33,917 bases of DNA, from positions 1-33,917 of the forward strand of contig WUQU01000516.1 in assembly GCA_009889605.1 (NCBI GenBank), given 5' to 3'. The stretch is from Candidatus Bathyarchaeota archaeon (GTDB lineage Archaea > Thermoproteota > Bathyarchaeia > Bathyarchaeales > Bathycorpusculaceae). Below, in pieces: positions 1 through 9,701 of this stretch (its first letter is position 1; every line of letters starts with the position of its first letter). The position numbers and the translations under genes were made by a program. The notes beneath the pieces were generated by a model that had not been told where the DNA came from, ran no database searches, and saw nothing but the letters and a program-made list of their open reading frames with translations.

Positions 1-616
1 GGACTTCTTCTTCTGTTAAGGCGTTAAACAGAGAGCTTTTCCCAGCATTTGTGTATCCCGCCAAAGAGATCGTTGGGAAACCTAGTTCCGCTCTTCTTTC
101 ACGGTGGAGAATACGCTTTCTGCGAATTTTTCTAAGCTTCTCTTTTATGGTCTGTATCTGCCTTTTCACAGTTTCATAGTAGACGTCGACTTCATATGCG
201 CCGAGGCCCATGAATCCTGGCTGCTCACCCTTCTTTGCCAGTCTCACTTTTTCTTTGGCGTGGGCTAACTCATATTTGAGTCTTGCCAACTGAATCTGCA
301 GTTTCGCCTCGGTGGTGGTGGCTCTTCTAGCGAATATTTCTAGAATTAACTGGAAACGGTCTATTGCTTCTACGCCTGTGGCTTTGGCTATGTTGTAGGA
401 TTGAACAGGCTTCAAAGGATTGTCGAAAATTATTTTCTGGGCACCTGTCTCTTTTACAAGTTCAGCTAACTCCTTAATTTTTCCATAGCCTATTTGATAA
501 CGAGGATCCGGCTCCCTTATCTGCTCTATTTTGCCTACAACCGTGTAGCCCGCTGACTCTGCTAGGCTTTTCAATTCATCTATGGTTGAGGGTTCAAAGG
601 ATTTCCGGCGTTGCAC
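1..616 (-). CDS. hflX: GTPase HflX, partial (C-terminal part lies beyond the window start)
   Basis: Reverse-strand frame opens at about GTG 616 (VQRRKSFEPSTIDELKSLAESAGYTVVGKIEQ...) and reaches the G-domain P-loop SLAGYTNAGKSSLFNALTEEEV at the window edge. The HflX N-terminal domain pattern is present. Start codon uncertain. Confidence 0.85.
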   Translation of the reverse strand, partial: MQRRKSFEPSTIDELKSLAESAGYTVVGKIEQIREPDPRYQIGYGKIKELAELVKETGAQKIIFDNPLKPVQSYNIAKATGVEAIDRFQLILEIFARRATTTEAKLQIQLARLKYELAHAKEKVRLAKKGEQPGFMGLGAYEVDVYYETVKRQIQTIKEKLRKIRRKRILHRERRAELGFPTISLAGYTNAGKSSLFNALTEEEV

Positions 617-630
617 GATGATGGCTTTCG

Positions 631-1155
631 TTAAGTTTTCTCCTCCGCTTTATCCTCGCCTATTTGGACAAGGTCTCCTAGGGTTAGTTCGCGGCTTTGC
701 GGCTTAGGAAGAGCTGCCTTTGAAACTTTTTCTTCCGACGCCGGAACAAGAAGCTTAATTTTCAACATGTGTTCCAGTTTGGCTGCAAGCTTGTTGTCTG
801 GAATCATTTTTCCTGTTTCAATTTTTTTGAGAACGGAAACTTTTTCGTTTATCTTTTTGCCTAATTCTTCATGGGTTAATCCAAGTTTTTCCCTTGCCTG
901 CCTTATTTTTGCGTCATAACCCTCTACAAGTTCCCGCGTGTCATCCACGTTTTTCAACGGTTTTCCAGTGCTCGGAACCTTTAACGGCGGAGCTGCCGTG
1001 GTCTTTGCCTTAAGCGTTAGCGAGGCTTGTTTCGGTTTTTCCACAACTATTGTGCCATGTTTTGCACATTCACTGCACACTGTTAGTTTGGCTCCTTCAA
1101 TCATGGCTGTGACGGGTTTGCCGTAGATTTTTCGTCCACAAACTTCGCAGCGCAA
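631..1155 (-). CDS. Multiprotein bridging factor type 1 (aMBF1): N-terminal zinc ribbon plus HTH_3 domain
   Basis: MRCEVCGRKIYGKP...VCSECAKHG zinc ribbon, then IRQAREKLGLTHEELGKKINEKVSVLKKIETGKMIPDNKLAAKLEHML HTH (XRE type). Confidence 0.87.
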   Translation of the reverse strand: MRCEVCGRKIYGKPVTAMIEGAKLTVCSECAKHGTIVVEKPKQASLTLKAKTTAAPPLKVPSTGKPLKNVDDTRELVEGYDAKIRQAREKLGLTHEELGKKINEKVSVLKKIETGKMIPDNKLAAKLEHMLKIKLLVPASEEKVSKAALPKPQSRELTLGDLVQIGEDKAEEKT

Positions 1156-1242
1156 TTTCAGCGCCTCTTTTAAATTCTTATTTACGTGGTTATGTTTATA
1201 GTTGTCGAATTATTCGTAAATCATGTTGGCTGAGGGATTTGT

Positions 1243-1710
1243 GTGGAAGACGCGCTTATGCATATTAGAAGCGTTGCGGACTACCAGTTTGGAAAAGGGG
1301 TTGGAGAAAAACTCTTCCCTGAAAATGTGGAAATAGCCTATTCCAAGCGCACTGGCAGAATACGCTATGTTTATTTACATGGCAAGAGACTTGCCACTCT
1401 CCGTCCAACAGATGGACTGTTTTCCTTAAGCATCGAAGGCGCAAAAAGGATTGTTGAAAACGCTGTTTCAGCCAGATGCCTCGTCACAGTTAAGGATGAC
1501 GTTTCAAAGTTTATTGCCGAAGGCGGCGACGTCTTCGCAGCGCACGTTGTGAAGGCTGACAGCGAAATCCGCCCAAAAGACGAGGTTATAGTTGTTAACG
1601 GGAAAGGCGAAGTTTTAGCTGTTGGACGAGCTATTTTGTCTGGCGAAGAGATGACTGCCTTCAAAAGCGGAGTAGCCGTAAAAGTTAGACGTGGTTCCGC
1701 AGAGGAGTAA
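1243..1710 (+). CDS. PUA domain-containing protein (archaeosine TGT C-terminal-like)
   Basis: GTG start. C-terminal VTVKDDVSKFIAEGGDVFAAHVVKADSEIRPKDEVIVVNGKGEVLAVGRAILSGEEM is a typical PUA domain. Confidence 0.75.
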   Translation: MEDALMHIRSVADYQFGKGVGEKLFPENVEIAYSKRTGRIRYVYLHGKRLATLRPTDGLFSLSIEGAKRIVENAVSARCLVTVKDDVSKFIAEGGDVFAAHVVKADSEIRPKDEVIVVNGKGEVLAVGRAILSGEEMTAFKSGVAVKVRRGSAEE

Positions 1711-1907
1711 ACCAAATGTCGTCGCCGTTTTTCCCACAATTCCGATGACACTTAAACGCTAAAGGGGTAAATGTTGCCATGTTTCCCTTTAAAAGCAACA
1801 AAAATTGAACCTCTGCCCAACTTTTAAAAACAGAGCTATATTTTAAACGCTAGAAATATAATATTAAAGGGTTTAACAGTATAACTTAAGGTTAAGGTGA
1901 AAGTTAC

Positions 1908-2258
1908 GTGCATAGACGCATAAGCCCCCGAGAAGCCAAACGCATGATGCAGCGCATGGGCCTAAGCATGGATGCAGTTCCAGACGTGGAACAAGTCATC
2001 ATAAAAACAAGCAGCAAAGAAATAGTTATTGAGGCGCCGGAAGTCGCCGTGCTGGATGTTCAAGGGCAAAAGATGTTTCAAGTAGCTGGAGGAAAAATAA
2101 CTGAAAAAACCGTTGAACGCAAGTTAGCCATACCCGAAGAGGATGTTAGACTTGTAGCTGACCAAACGGGAAAAAGCCTTGAAGAAGCCAGAAAAGCCCT
2201 AGAAACATGCGAAGGAGACTTGGCCAAGGCAATTATGCTCCTTCAATCCAAAATATAA
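1908..2258 (+). CDS. nac: Nascent polypeptide-associated complex protein (archaeal NAC, with UBA domain)
   Basis: MHRRISPREAKRMMQRMGLSMDAVPDVEQVIIKTSSKEIVIEAPEV NAC domain, and C-terminal UBA-like EEDVRLVADQTGKSLEEARKALETCEGDLAKAIMLL. Confidence 0.93.
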   Translation: MHRRISPREAKRMMQRMGLSMDAVPDVEQVIIKTSSKEIVIEAPEVAVLDVQGQKMFQVAGGKITEKTVERKLAIPEEDVRLVADQTGKSLEEARKALETCEGDLAKAIMLLQSKI

Positions 2259-2279
2259 CAAGCCATGTGAGGCTTAAAG

Positions 2280-3191
2280 GTGTTTGACATTGTTTCCGTG
2301 GGGCACTTCTGCATAGACTCAATCATTCTCCCAAACAGAAAAACCCCCTACACAATTTTAGGCGGTTCAGTAGCCTATGTTTCCCTTGCCGCCAAAAATC
2401 TAGGCGCAAGCGTCTCCGTCATTTCCAAAATCGGAAATGATTTCCCCAAGGCTTACCTATGGTGGCTCAGCCAAGAAGGAATAAACCTATCTGGAGTAGT
2501 CAAACTCAACGAAACAAAAACCACAAGTTTCGAGTTAAAATACAACAACGACCTTTCCGAACGCAGTTTACGACTGATAAACAAGGCTAAAACAATCACA
2601 GTGGAAGACCTGTCAAAAATTGTAGAAGCAAAAGCCATCCACATAGCACCCATAGCCAACGAAGTCACATACGAGGTTGTCGAGAAACTGAAGAACCATG
2701 CTGAATTTTTATCCTTAGACCCTCAAGGGCTTGTCCGCGTTTTCGATGAAAACGGAAACGTAAGCTATGGCAACACATTTTCGGCTAAGCGAATATTAGA
2801 GCTGGTGAACATTTACAAGTCGTCGCCAGAAGAGATTGAGGCGGTTACCGGCCAAAGGGAATTAAAATCCGCCATAAAGACTGTTCACGACCTTGGCGTA
2901 GAAACAGTCATAGTAACCTTAGGAATGAAAGGTGCAGTGCTCTCCATCGAAGGAACCCTTTATAATATTCCAGCTTACAAGCCTGACAAGGTTGTAGACC
3001 CAACTGGCGCAGGTGACGCTTTTATAGGCGGCTTCCTAACTGAATACGTTCGGAACGAAGACTCCCGTTGGTGTGCATGCGTGGGTTCCGCTGTGGCGTC
3101 AACAGTTGTTGAAGGAGTTGGGCCGACATTTTTCGGAGACAAAGCTGAAATCCATCGGAGGGCACATGCGCTTTATGAAAAAGGGAATTAA
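2280..3191 (+). CDS. PfkB-family carbohydrate kinase
   Basis: VGHFCIDSI...GGSVAYVSLAAKNLGA N-terminus and the VVDPTGAGDAFIGGFLTEYV PfkB signature. Confidence 0.87.
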   Translation: MFDIVSVGHFCIDSIILPNRKTPYTILGGSVAYVSLAAKNLGASVSVISKIGNDFPKAYLWWLSQEGINLSGVVKLNETKTTSFELKYNNDLSERSLRLINKAKTITVEDLSKIVEAKAIHIAPIANEVTYEVVEKLKNHAEFLSLDPQGLVRVFDENGNVSYGNTFSAKRILELVNIYKSSPEEIEAVTGQRELKSAIKTVHDLGVETVIVTLGMKGAVLSIEGTLYNIPAYKPDKVVDPTGAGDAFIGGFLTEYVRNEDSRWCACVGSAVASTVVEGVGPTFFGDKAEIHRRAHALYEKGN

Positions 3192-3252
3192 GCAAGTACA
3201 CCTATTTATTCCAGTTCAAGCTTCTAAACAGCTTTGAAATGAGAGGATTAAA

Positions 3253-3462
3253 TTGGGACGCGTTTCGAAAGGCGAAAAATGCAGCGTTGTAGGCTGCGGT
3301 AAAGAGGCGAAGCGTTCTCTCTCGGCGGATAAGGTTAAGGCTGCCGGTTTAAAAGTTGGAAGCGAAAGACGTGCGTATCTTTGCGAAAACCACTATAGGG
3401 AATATAAGAAGAAGACTAAAAAGGAGAGAAAAATTGAACAGTGGCGATATAAAGGCGTATAA
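3253..3462 (+). CDS. Small zinc-binding-like conserved hypothetical protein (69 aa)
   Basis: TTG start. KCSVVGCGKEAKRSL...RAYLCENHYREYKK has a CxxxxC...CxxH spacing and a Lys-rich C-terminus. It sits 20 nt upstream of thrS. Confidence 0.6.
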   Translation: MGRVSKGEKCSVVGCGKEAKRSLSADKVKAAGLKVGSERRAYLCENHYREYKKKTKKERKIEQWRYKGV

Positions 3463-3482
3463 AACTTGAAAGAGGGCTTTTT

Positions 3483-5357
3483 ATGCGCATATTACAATTA
3501 CATTTAGACTTCATCGAATACAAGCTGGTTGAGAAAGAAATAGCCATGGCTGAAGAAGCTGAAAAAGAGGCAAAACGCCTAGAAGAAGTTGTAGTTCTTT
3601 TCACGGCTGTTGAGGAAGGAGACAGCGAGGCGACTGCCCGAAAAGCCATAGAAGAAGTCAAAGCCTTCCTTGAAAAGTTGAAGGTGAACCGCGTTTTAAT
3701 TTATCCATACGCTCATCTAAGCAGCGCTCTTGCAAAGCCTTCTGAAGCATTAAAAGTTATCAAAGCCATGGAAACCTATGCCAAAGAAGAGGGCATAGAG
3801 GTTTACCGTGCACCCTTCGGCTGGAACAAACAATTCACAATAGCAGTAAAAGGGCATCCGTTAGCCGAGCAGTCCCGCGTAATACTGCCTACAGAGGCGA
3901 AAGCTGAAGAGGAAAAGGCTGAAAAGGTTTCAGAAGCCCTAAAAGCCGAGGAAAAACTGGAATCCTTCTGGTATGTTCTCCAACCAGATGGAAAAATGAT
4001 TCCTGTTGAAGAATTTAACTTTCACGGTTATGAAAATCTTGAGAAATTCGCGAAATATGAAATCTCCAAGGTTAGGGCAAGCCAGCAGATGCCACCTCAT
4101 GTGCCATTAATGAAGCGCCTTGAAATAGCTGACTACGAATCCGGAAGCGACCCTGGAAACATCCGCTGGTACCCAAAAGGACGGCTTATAAAATCTCTTC
4201 TTGAACAGTATGTGACCGCTAAAGCCGTGGAATACGGCGCCATGGAAGTGGAAACCCCAGTCATGTACGACTTTCAACATCCAAGCCTAGCGGAGTACAT
4301 AAACCGTTTCCCAGCAAGGCAGTACTTGTTGAAGTCAGAAGATAAGGAGCTTTTTCTGCGTTTTGCAGCGTGTTTTGGGCAGTTCCTGATGGTTCATGAT
4401 ACACAGTTCTCGTATAGGCATATGCCCCTAAAAGTTTACGAGTTAACCCGTTACAGTTTTAGACGCGAAAAAAGCGGCGAAGTTGTAGGTTTGAGGCGTC
4501 TCCGCGCTTTTACGATGCCCGACTGCCACGCTTTCTGCACAGACCTTGAACAGGCCAAAACAGAATTCCTAACAAGGTTTAAACTTTGCATCCAAGTCTT
4601 AGAGGACATAGGCCTTTCAAAAGATGATTATGAAGCCGCAATACGCTTTACAAAAGACTTCTACGAAGAAAACCAGTCCTTCATAGTTGAACTGGTGAAA
4701 ATTTTCGGCAAACCTGTCTTGGTGGAGATGTGGAAGGAACCCTTCTTCTATTTCAGACTTAAATGGGAATTCAACTTCGTAGACAATCAAGACAAAGCCG
4801 CAGCCCTATCCACAGACCAAATAGACTTCGAAAACGCAAAAAGATATGGCATAACATACGTCGATGAAAAAGGCGAAAAACGTTACCCGCTTATACTGCA
4901 TTGTTCCCCAAGCGGTGCAATTGAAAGATGTGTTTACGCTCTGCTTGAAAAAGCTTACAAAGAACAGCAGAAGGGCAAGCCGCCCATGCTTCCGGTTTGG
5001 CTTTCGCCAACACAGGTGCGCATAATCCCCATGTCAGACAAATTCCTTGAACACTGCGAGAAAATGGCAGAAACGCTGGAGGCTCAGCAAATACGCGTTG
5101 ACATAGATGATAGGCCGTTAACTTTACAGAAGAGAATCCGTGAAGCTGAAATGGAGTGGGTTCCCTACATAATTGTTGTAGGCCAGAGGGAAATCGACTC
5201 TGAAGTCTTTCCAGTGAGAGATAGAAAGGCCCAGGAAATCCGCAAAATGAAACTTGAAGAGCTGGCAAACGAGATTAAATCAGCCATACACGGTAAACCT
5301 TTCAAGCCTTTACCCCTTCCAAAACATGTTTCAAAAAGACCCCAATTCTACGGCTAA
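3483..5357 (+). CDS. thrS: Threonyl-tRNA synthetase, archaeal type with N-terminal editing domain
   Basis: N-terminal DTD-like archaeal editing domain ([18 protein letters not shown]...), class II catalytic domain ([48 protein letters not shown]) and anticodon-binding domain ([18 protein letters not shown]). Confidence 0.95.
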   Translation: MRILQLHLDFIEYKLVEKEIAMAEEAEKEAKRLEEVVVLFTAVEEGDSEATARKAIEEVKAFLEKLKVNRVLIYPYAHLSSALAKPSEALKVIKAMETYAKEEGIEVYRAPFGWNKQFTIAVKGHPLAEQSRVILPTEAKAEEEKAEKVSEALKAEEKLESFWYVLQPDGKMIPVEEFNFHGYENLEKFAKYEISKVRASQQMPPHVPLMKRLEIADYESGSDPGNIRWYPKGRLIKSLLEQYVTAKAVEYGAMEVETPVMYDFQHPSLAEYINRFPARQYLLKSEDKELFLRFAACFGQFLMVHDTQFSYRHMPLKVYELTRYSFRREKSGEVVGLRRLRAFTMPDCHAFCTDLEQAKTEFLTRFKLCIQVLEDIGLSKDDYEAAIRFTKDFYEENQSFIVELVKIFGKPVLVEMWKEPFFYFRLKWEFNFVDNQDKAAALSTDQIDFENAKRYGITYVDEKGEKRYPLILHCSPSGAIERCVYALLEKAYKEQQKGKPPMLPVWLSPTQVRIIPMSDKFLEHCEKMAETLEAQQIRVDIDDRPLTLQKRIREAEMEWVPYIIVVGQREIDSEVFPVRDRKAQEIRKMKLEELANEIKSAIHGKPFKPLPLPKHVSKRPQFYG

Positions 5358-5427
5358 AGCCTCAAAAACAGCAAAACACATATCAACCCCTAACCCTCAT
5401 TTTTGTTTCTACGGAAAAGGGATAAAC

Positions 5428-6318
5428 TTGGATAAAGAACCCCTAATTTACATAGACGGCGAATACTATCCAAAATCCCAAGCGAAAATCTCGGTTTTCG
5501 ACCATGGGCTTCTATATGGCGACGGAGTTTTCGAAGGAATCCGCGCATACAAAGGCGTGGTCTTTAAACTGAAAGAGCACATAGACAGACTTTACAACTC
5601 AGCAAAAGCCATCATGCTGGATATACCGCTTACCAAAGAGGAAATGATAAACGCGGTTTTGGAAACCCTTCGTAAAAACAGCATGCGGGACGCTTACATA
5701 CGCCTCATAGTAACCAGAGGTGTCGGCGACCTCGGACTTGACCCGCGAAAATGCCGAAAACCCACAGTCATCATAATCGCCGACCGCATAACCTTGTATT
5801 CAGGTGAAACAAGAGAAAAGGGAATAAAAGCCATGATTGTGTGGGTTAGAAGAAACCCCGTTGACACGGCATCCCACGAGATTAAATCTCTAAACTACCT
5901 GAACAGCATTCTCGGAAAGATTGAAGCAAACATAGCAGGATTTGATGAAGCCATATGCCTAGACAAGAACGGCTATGTCAGCGAAGGCGTAGGCGAAAAC
6001 CTCTTCATAGTCAAAAATGGAAAACTGATAACCCCGCCGTCCTCAACAGGGCTTCTCGTTGGAATAACCCGCGAAGTCATAATGAAACTCGCTGAAAAAC
6101 TTGGTTACATGGTGGTTGAAAGAAACGTTACACCCGCAGATTTGTTCACCGCAGATGAAGCCTTCTTCACGGGCACAGCCGCAGAAATAACCCCAATAAC
6201 TGAAATTAACAAGCGGATAATTGGCGTGGGCAAACCTGGACCGGTGACACGAAACTTGATGGATGCTTTTGAGAAAATTCTCGGAGACCCCGCTGAAGGG
6301 ATACCCATATACGCTTGA
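5428..6318 (+). CDS. ilvE: Branched-chain amino acid aminotransferase (class IV PLP)
   Basis: [41 protein letters not shown]...[17 protein letters not shown]...[14 protein letters not shown]. The ORF track opens further upstream, but TTG 5428 gives the canonical N-terminus. Confidence 0.92.
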   Translation: MDKEPLIYIDGEYYPKSQAKISVFDHGLLYGDGVFEGIRAYKGVVFKLKEHIDRLYNSAKAIMLDIPLTKEEMINAVLETLRKNSMRDAYIRLIVTRGVGDLGLDPRKCRKPTVIIIADRITLYSGETREKGIKAMIVWVRRNPVDTASHEIKSLNYLNSILGKIEANIAGFDEAICLDKNGYVSEGVGENLFIVKNGKLITPPSSTGLLVGITREVIMKLAEKLGYMVVERNVTPADLFTADEAFFTGTAAEITPITEINKRIIGVGKPGPVTRNLMDAFEKILGDPAEGIPIYA

Positions 6319-6429
6319 AAACGCTTGCCTATTAAACCGGCTTTTCATTTTCAAAACTTTTTATTCATTTAAATTCCCCTTTTTAGGCCAAAAAGTATAT
6401 CAAATGTAATTTTTAGACATGCTCTTGTA

Positions 6430-7437
6430 TTGGTGACGGTAACTTTGGAAACTCTGTTGTTAACTGATTATGAAGTTAAGGCAGTTCTATCTATAAGCGA
6501 CGTTATGAAAGTCGTTGAGCAAGCTTTTATCGCTAAAAGCCTTGGAAAGGCGCAGGTGCCTCCTAAAACCTATTTATTTTACCACAAATACGGCGGCGAC
6601 TTGAGGGTTATGCCCTCATACATCGAAGAACACGATATTTCCGCAGTTAAAATCGTAAACTCCCACCCTGAAAACAGGACAAAATATAATTTGCCCACAG
6701 TCATGGCTATAGTGGTCCTTGTAGACCCGCGAAATGGTTTTCCTTTATCAATAATGAGCGGCAAAACCCTGACAGATATGCGAACCGGAGCCGCCGGAGG
6801 CATAGCTGCCAAATACCTTGCAAGAAAAGATTCAAAAATTGTGGCGCTGATTGGAGCTGGCGCCCAGGCTAGAACTCAGTTGGCCAGCCTCCTTGAAGTT
6901 TATAAAAAGTTTGAAGAGGTAAGGGTCTGGGGCCTTTATGGAACCAGCGAAGAATTTGTTGCCGAAATGCGCCCAAAGTATGGCAACTTATGCAAGCTAA
7001 TCCCGGTGAAAAGTGTAAGGGAGGCAATTAAAGGGGCGGACATTGTTGTAACCACCACTCCTTCAAGACAGCCTTTAGTTATGAACGATATGGTTTCAAA
7101 TGGAATGCATTTCAACTGCATAGGTGCGGATGCCCCTGGAAAAGAGGAATTAGATCCGGCCATTTTGAAAAGAGCAAAAATAGTTGTGGATGATTGGGAA
7201 CAAGCTTCCCATGGAGGAGAAATAAACGTCCCAATAAGCCAAGGAATAATAACAAAAGAGAGCGTTTGGGCTGAAATAGGCGAGATTATTGCAGGCTTAA
7301 AGCCTGGAAGAGAAAAACCCGATGAGATTACACTTTTCACTTCATCAGGCTTAGCAGTTCAAGACGCTGTTACTGCAAAACTTGTCTATGAAAAGGCTCT
7401 AGAAAAAGGCATTGGAATGTTTGTCAAAATAACCTAG
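6430..7437 (+). CDS. Ornithine cyclodeaminase / mu-crystallin family (archaeal alanine dehydrogenase-like)
   Basis: LPTVMAIVVLVDPRNGFPLSIMSGKTLTDMRTGAAGGIAAKYLARKDSKIVALIGAGAQARTQL, and the IGADAPGKEELDPAILKRAKIVVDD family pattern. Confidence 0.88.
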   Translation: MVTVTLETLLLTDYEVKAVLSISDVMKVVEQAFIAKSLGKAQVPPKTYLFYHKYGGDLRVMPSYIEEHDISAVKIVNSHPENRTKYNLPTVMAIVVLVDPRNGFPLSIMSGKTLTDMRTGAAGGIAAKYLARKDSKIVALIGAGAQARTQLASLLEVYKKFEEVRVWGLYGTSEEFVAEMRPKYGNLCKLIPVKSVREAIKGADIVVTTTPSRQPLVMNDMVSNGMHFNCIGADAPGKEELDPAILKRAKIVVDDWEQASHGGEINVPISQGIITKESVWAEIGEIIAGLKPGREKPDEITLFTSSGLAVQDAVTAKLVYEKALEKGIGMFVKIT

Positions 7438-7510
7438 CCCTGTTCATTATTGCGTTTATATTGCCGTGTGTACTGTCCGCTTGAACTTTCCATTTTCATT
7501 TTATTTTTGT

Positions 7511-7810
7511 CTATGTTGCCGCTGGCGTTTTTGCCGTGTATGGCACTGTTTCAAAATCTTGCGCAAAGTAAGCCACAACTTCAACTTCTTTTCCTCTGTA
7601 TCCTTCCCAGTTCCAATCCAAAGTAATTGTTTTCTCCGTGTTCGGCGGTATACTCAATGAAAGACCTGTGAATGGGACGGTTGTTCCATTTTTCAAGGTG
7701 CAAACAATTTTATTGAGTGTTAGGGAGACAGCGGATCCTGCGGAATTAAATATTGTAACATTAAAGTGGGCAGTGTCGCTTTCTTTTAAGCTTACATTTG
7801 TGATTTCCGC
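7511..7810 (-). pseudogene. Third Ig-like repeat of the pilin-like gene, in the same frame after an in-frame TAA (7813..7811)
   Basis: After ...RKEVTLSGV*, the same frame stays open for 99 codons: AEITNVSLKESDTAHFNVTIFNSAGSAVSLTLNKIVCTLKNGTTVPFTGLSLSIPPNTEKTITLDWNWEGYRGKEVEVVAYFAQDFETVPYTAKTPAAT*. Confidence 0.7.
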
Positions 7811-8587
7811 TTAAACCCCTGAGAGTGTCACTTCTTTTCGGAAAACATATCCTTGTTGAGTTGAAACTATGATTGTAGTTTTGTTTATCCCCTGCCAGCT
7901 TCCATTGAAGTTGATGAGGAGGGATTCGCCTTTCAAGATTGTTGCGGGTTGGGCTTTCACGTTGGGCGTCATTTTATTGACTGTTATGTCCGAAACACTT
8001 ACATCATTAATGGTTAGGTTAACCTCTGAATTTGCATCGTTCTTCAGCGTCACATTGAATTTTTCAAGAGAAACTTGGGGATTAAAATCAGCAGTTATGG
8101 TTAACTTCACAAAAGGCAAAGCAACTTCAATGTTGGATGCTGAGGAATCTGAGGAAAAGATGTGCACGATTATGGATTTGCCTGCAAACTCTCCTACAAA
8201 TTCTCCCAGAGAAATATTTGCACCGTCTTTTATAATCTCTGAACACGTGATGTTCAAGGATTCACCGCTTGGAATAACTAAACCATTTCCGATAGAAGGG
8301 TTCGATTTTGCAACGTAGAAAAGCTGGTTCTCTCCTTTTATGCTTACCGCAATTCCATTTATGGTTGCGTCTGTAGGCGAATAGGACGGGTTTAAAACGC
8401 TTAACTTAAATGAAGAAGCGTTTTCCTTGTCAAAATAAAAGCCGGTAATCACAAGGGTTGTTTTCTCGGGAACTTTAACATAAGCTGCAATGGTAAACGC
8501 GTAGGAAATTATCCCACCTATTATCGCAGCTATTACCAGGAGAAGGATAATCATGAGCGTTGAAAGCCCTTTCATGTCCCCATGCAT
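7811..8587 (-). CDS. Type IV pilin-like (class III signal peptide) secreted protein with Ig-like repeats; 5' part of an interrupted ORF
   Basis: MHGDMKG|LSTLMIILLLVIAAIIGGIISYAF prepilin-like signal and TM, followed by two beta-rich repeats. The ORF track start at 8734 looks over-extended; start 8575 or 8587 fits better. Confidence 0.7.
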   Translation of the reverse strand: MHGDMKGLSTLMIILLLVIAAIIGGIISYAFTIAAYVKVPEKTTLVITGFYFDKENASSFKLSVLNPSYSPTDATINGIAVSIKGENQLFYVAKSNPSIGNGLVIPSGESLNITCSEIIKDGANISLGEFVGEFAGKSIIVHIFSSDSSASNIEVALPFVKLTITADFNPQVSLEKFNVTLKNDANSEVNLTINDVSVSDITVNKMTPNVKAQPATILKGESLLINFNGSWQGINKTTIIVSTQQGYVFRKEVTLSGV

Positions 8588-8776
8588 ACGCATAATATTC
8601 ACCTTGCACTCTAAACGTAGTTTTATCTCATACCGTTTTGAATAGATAAAGATTCCCATAAAAACAACTTTAATTTTGCTTCTGCAAAGCCTTCTTCTGC
8701 AATCCCCATTTTGGCATTTGCCTTTTTCCATCACAAGGTTTAATTGCGTGGGCTGAAAAGAGTGAAGAACGTTTAA

Positions 8777-9598
8777 GTGGTGAAAATAGTGATGGATGAC
8801 CGCATCGCGGTTATTGGCGCCGGAGTTATAGGCGGAGCCATCGTTAAAGGCCTTGTTAAAAGCGGATACAAAGGTAAAATCATAGCCACAAGGAGAAACG
8901 TGGAAAAACTGAAGGAACTGGAAGAGTTAGGTGTATCCACAACCACTGACAACAAAAAAGCAGCCGCAGAAGCCGACATAGTTTTTATTTGCGTGAAACC
9001 CAATGACGTGATAAAGGTTTTGGAAGAAGTAAAGGAGTCTGTTAAGGGAAAACTGGTTATTTCCACAGCCGCCACTATTCCGCTTAGACACTATAAAAAA
9101 GTGGTTCCCGAAGCCAAATTCGTAAGAACCATGCCAAATGTTGCAATTCTAGTTCAGGAATCCTTCACCGCATATACTTGTGACAACGACGTAACCGAAG
9201 AAGATAAAAAGAAAGTTAAGGCCATTTTCAGCGCCATGGGAGTTTGCCGAGAAGTGGAAGAAAAATACATGGACGCCGTCACAGCCCTAAGCGGCAGCGG
9301 CCCCGGATACATCTCCATAATCATTGAAGCTCTAATGTATGCTGGCTTAAAAGTAGGTCTTCCACGAGATTTGGCTCTTCACAGTGCGGCTCAGACTGTT
9401 TTAGGCACAGGAAAACTGGCCTTAAAACTGGATGGCCATGTTTCTGCAATAAAAGACATGGTGACCACGCCGGGAGGAACCACCATTGAAGCCATCTACG
9501 AGCTTGAAGGAAGCCAGATTAGACAAGCGCTCATGAGAGCCGTGGAAAAAGCCACTGAAAAATCCCAAAAAATCAGAGAAAAATTAGCCCTTTCATAG
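8777..9598 (+). CDS. proC: Pyrroline-5-carboxylate reductase
   Basis: IAVIGAGVIGGAIVKGLVKSGYKGKIIATRR...AVTALSGSGPGYISIIIEALMYAGLKVGLPRDLA...VTTPGGTTIEAIYELE. Start may be ATG 8792. Confidence 0.95.
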   Translation: MVKIVMDDRIAVIGAGVIGGAIVKGLVKSGYKGKIIATRRNVEKLKELEELGVSTTTDNKKAAAEADIVFICVKPNDVIKVLEEVKESVKGKLVISTAATIPLRHYKKVVPEAKFVRTMPNVAILVQESFTAYTCDNDVTEEDKKKVKAIFSAMGVCREVEEKYMDAVTALSGSGPGYISIIIEALMYAGLKVGLPRDLALHSAAQTVLGTGKLALKLDGHVSAIKDMVTTPGGTTIEAIYELEGSQIRQALMRAVEKATEKSQKIREKLALS

Positions 9599-9701
9599 AT
9601 CATCTCCCATGACTGAAAAGTTTCATGAATTCTATGCGAAGGGATAGTAGTGAATTTTATTAACTTAAATGAGTTATATGCAGTTCCTTGTTGAAGGTGA
9701 T

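Noticed and set aside
4891-5268. 125-aa minus-strand ORF within thrS
   Set aside because: Lies wholly antisense to the conserved ThrRS C-terminus with no recognisable family.
7466-7660. 64-aa plus-strand ORF starting between the ornithine cyclodeaminase gene and the pilin-like gene
   Set aside because: Phe/Cys-rich translation opposite the third Ig-like repeat; the minus-strand frame explains the sequence better.
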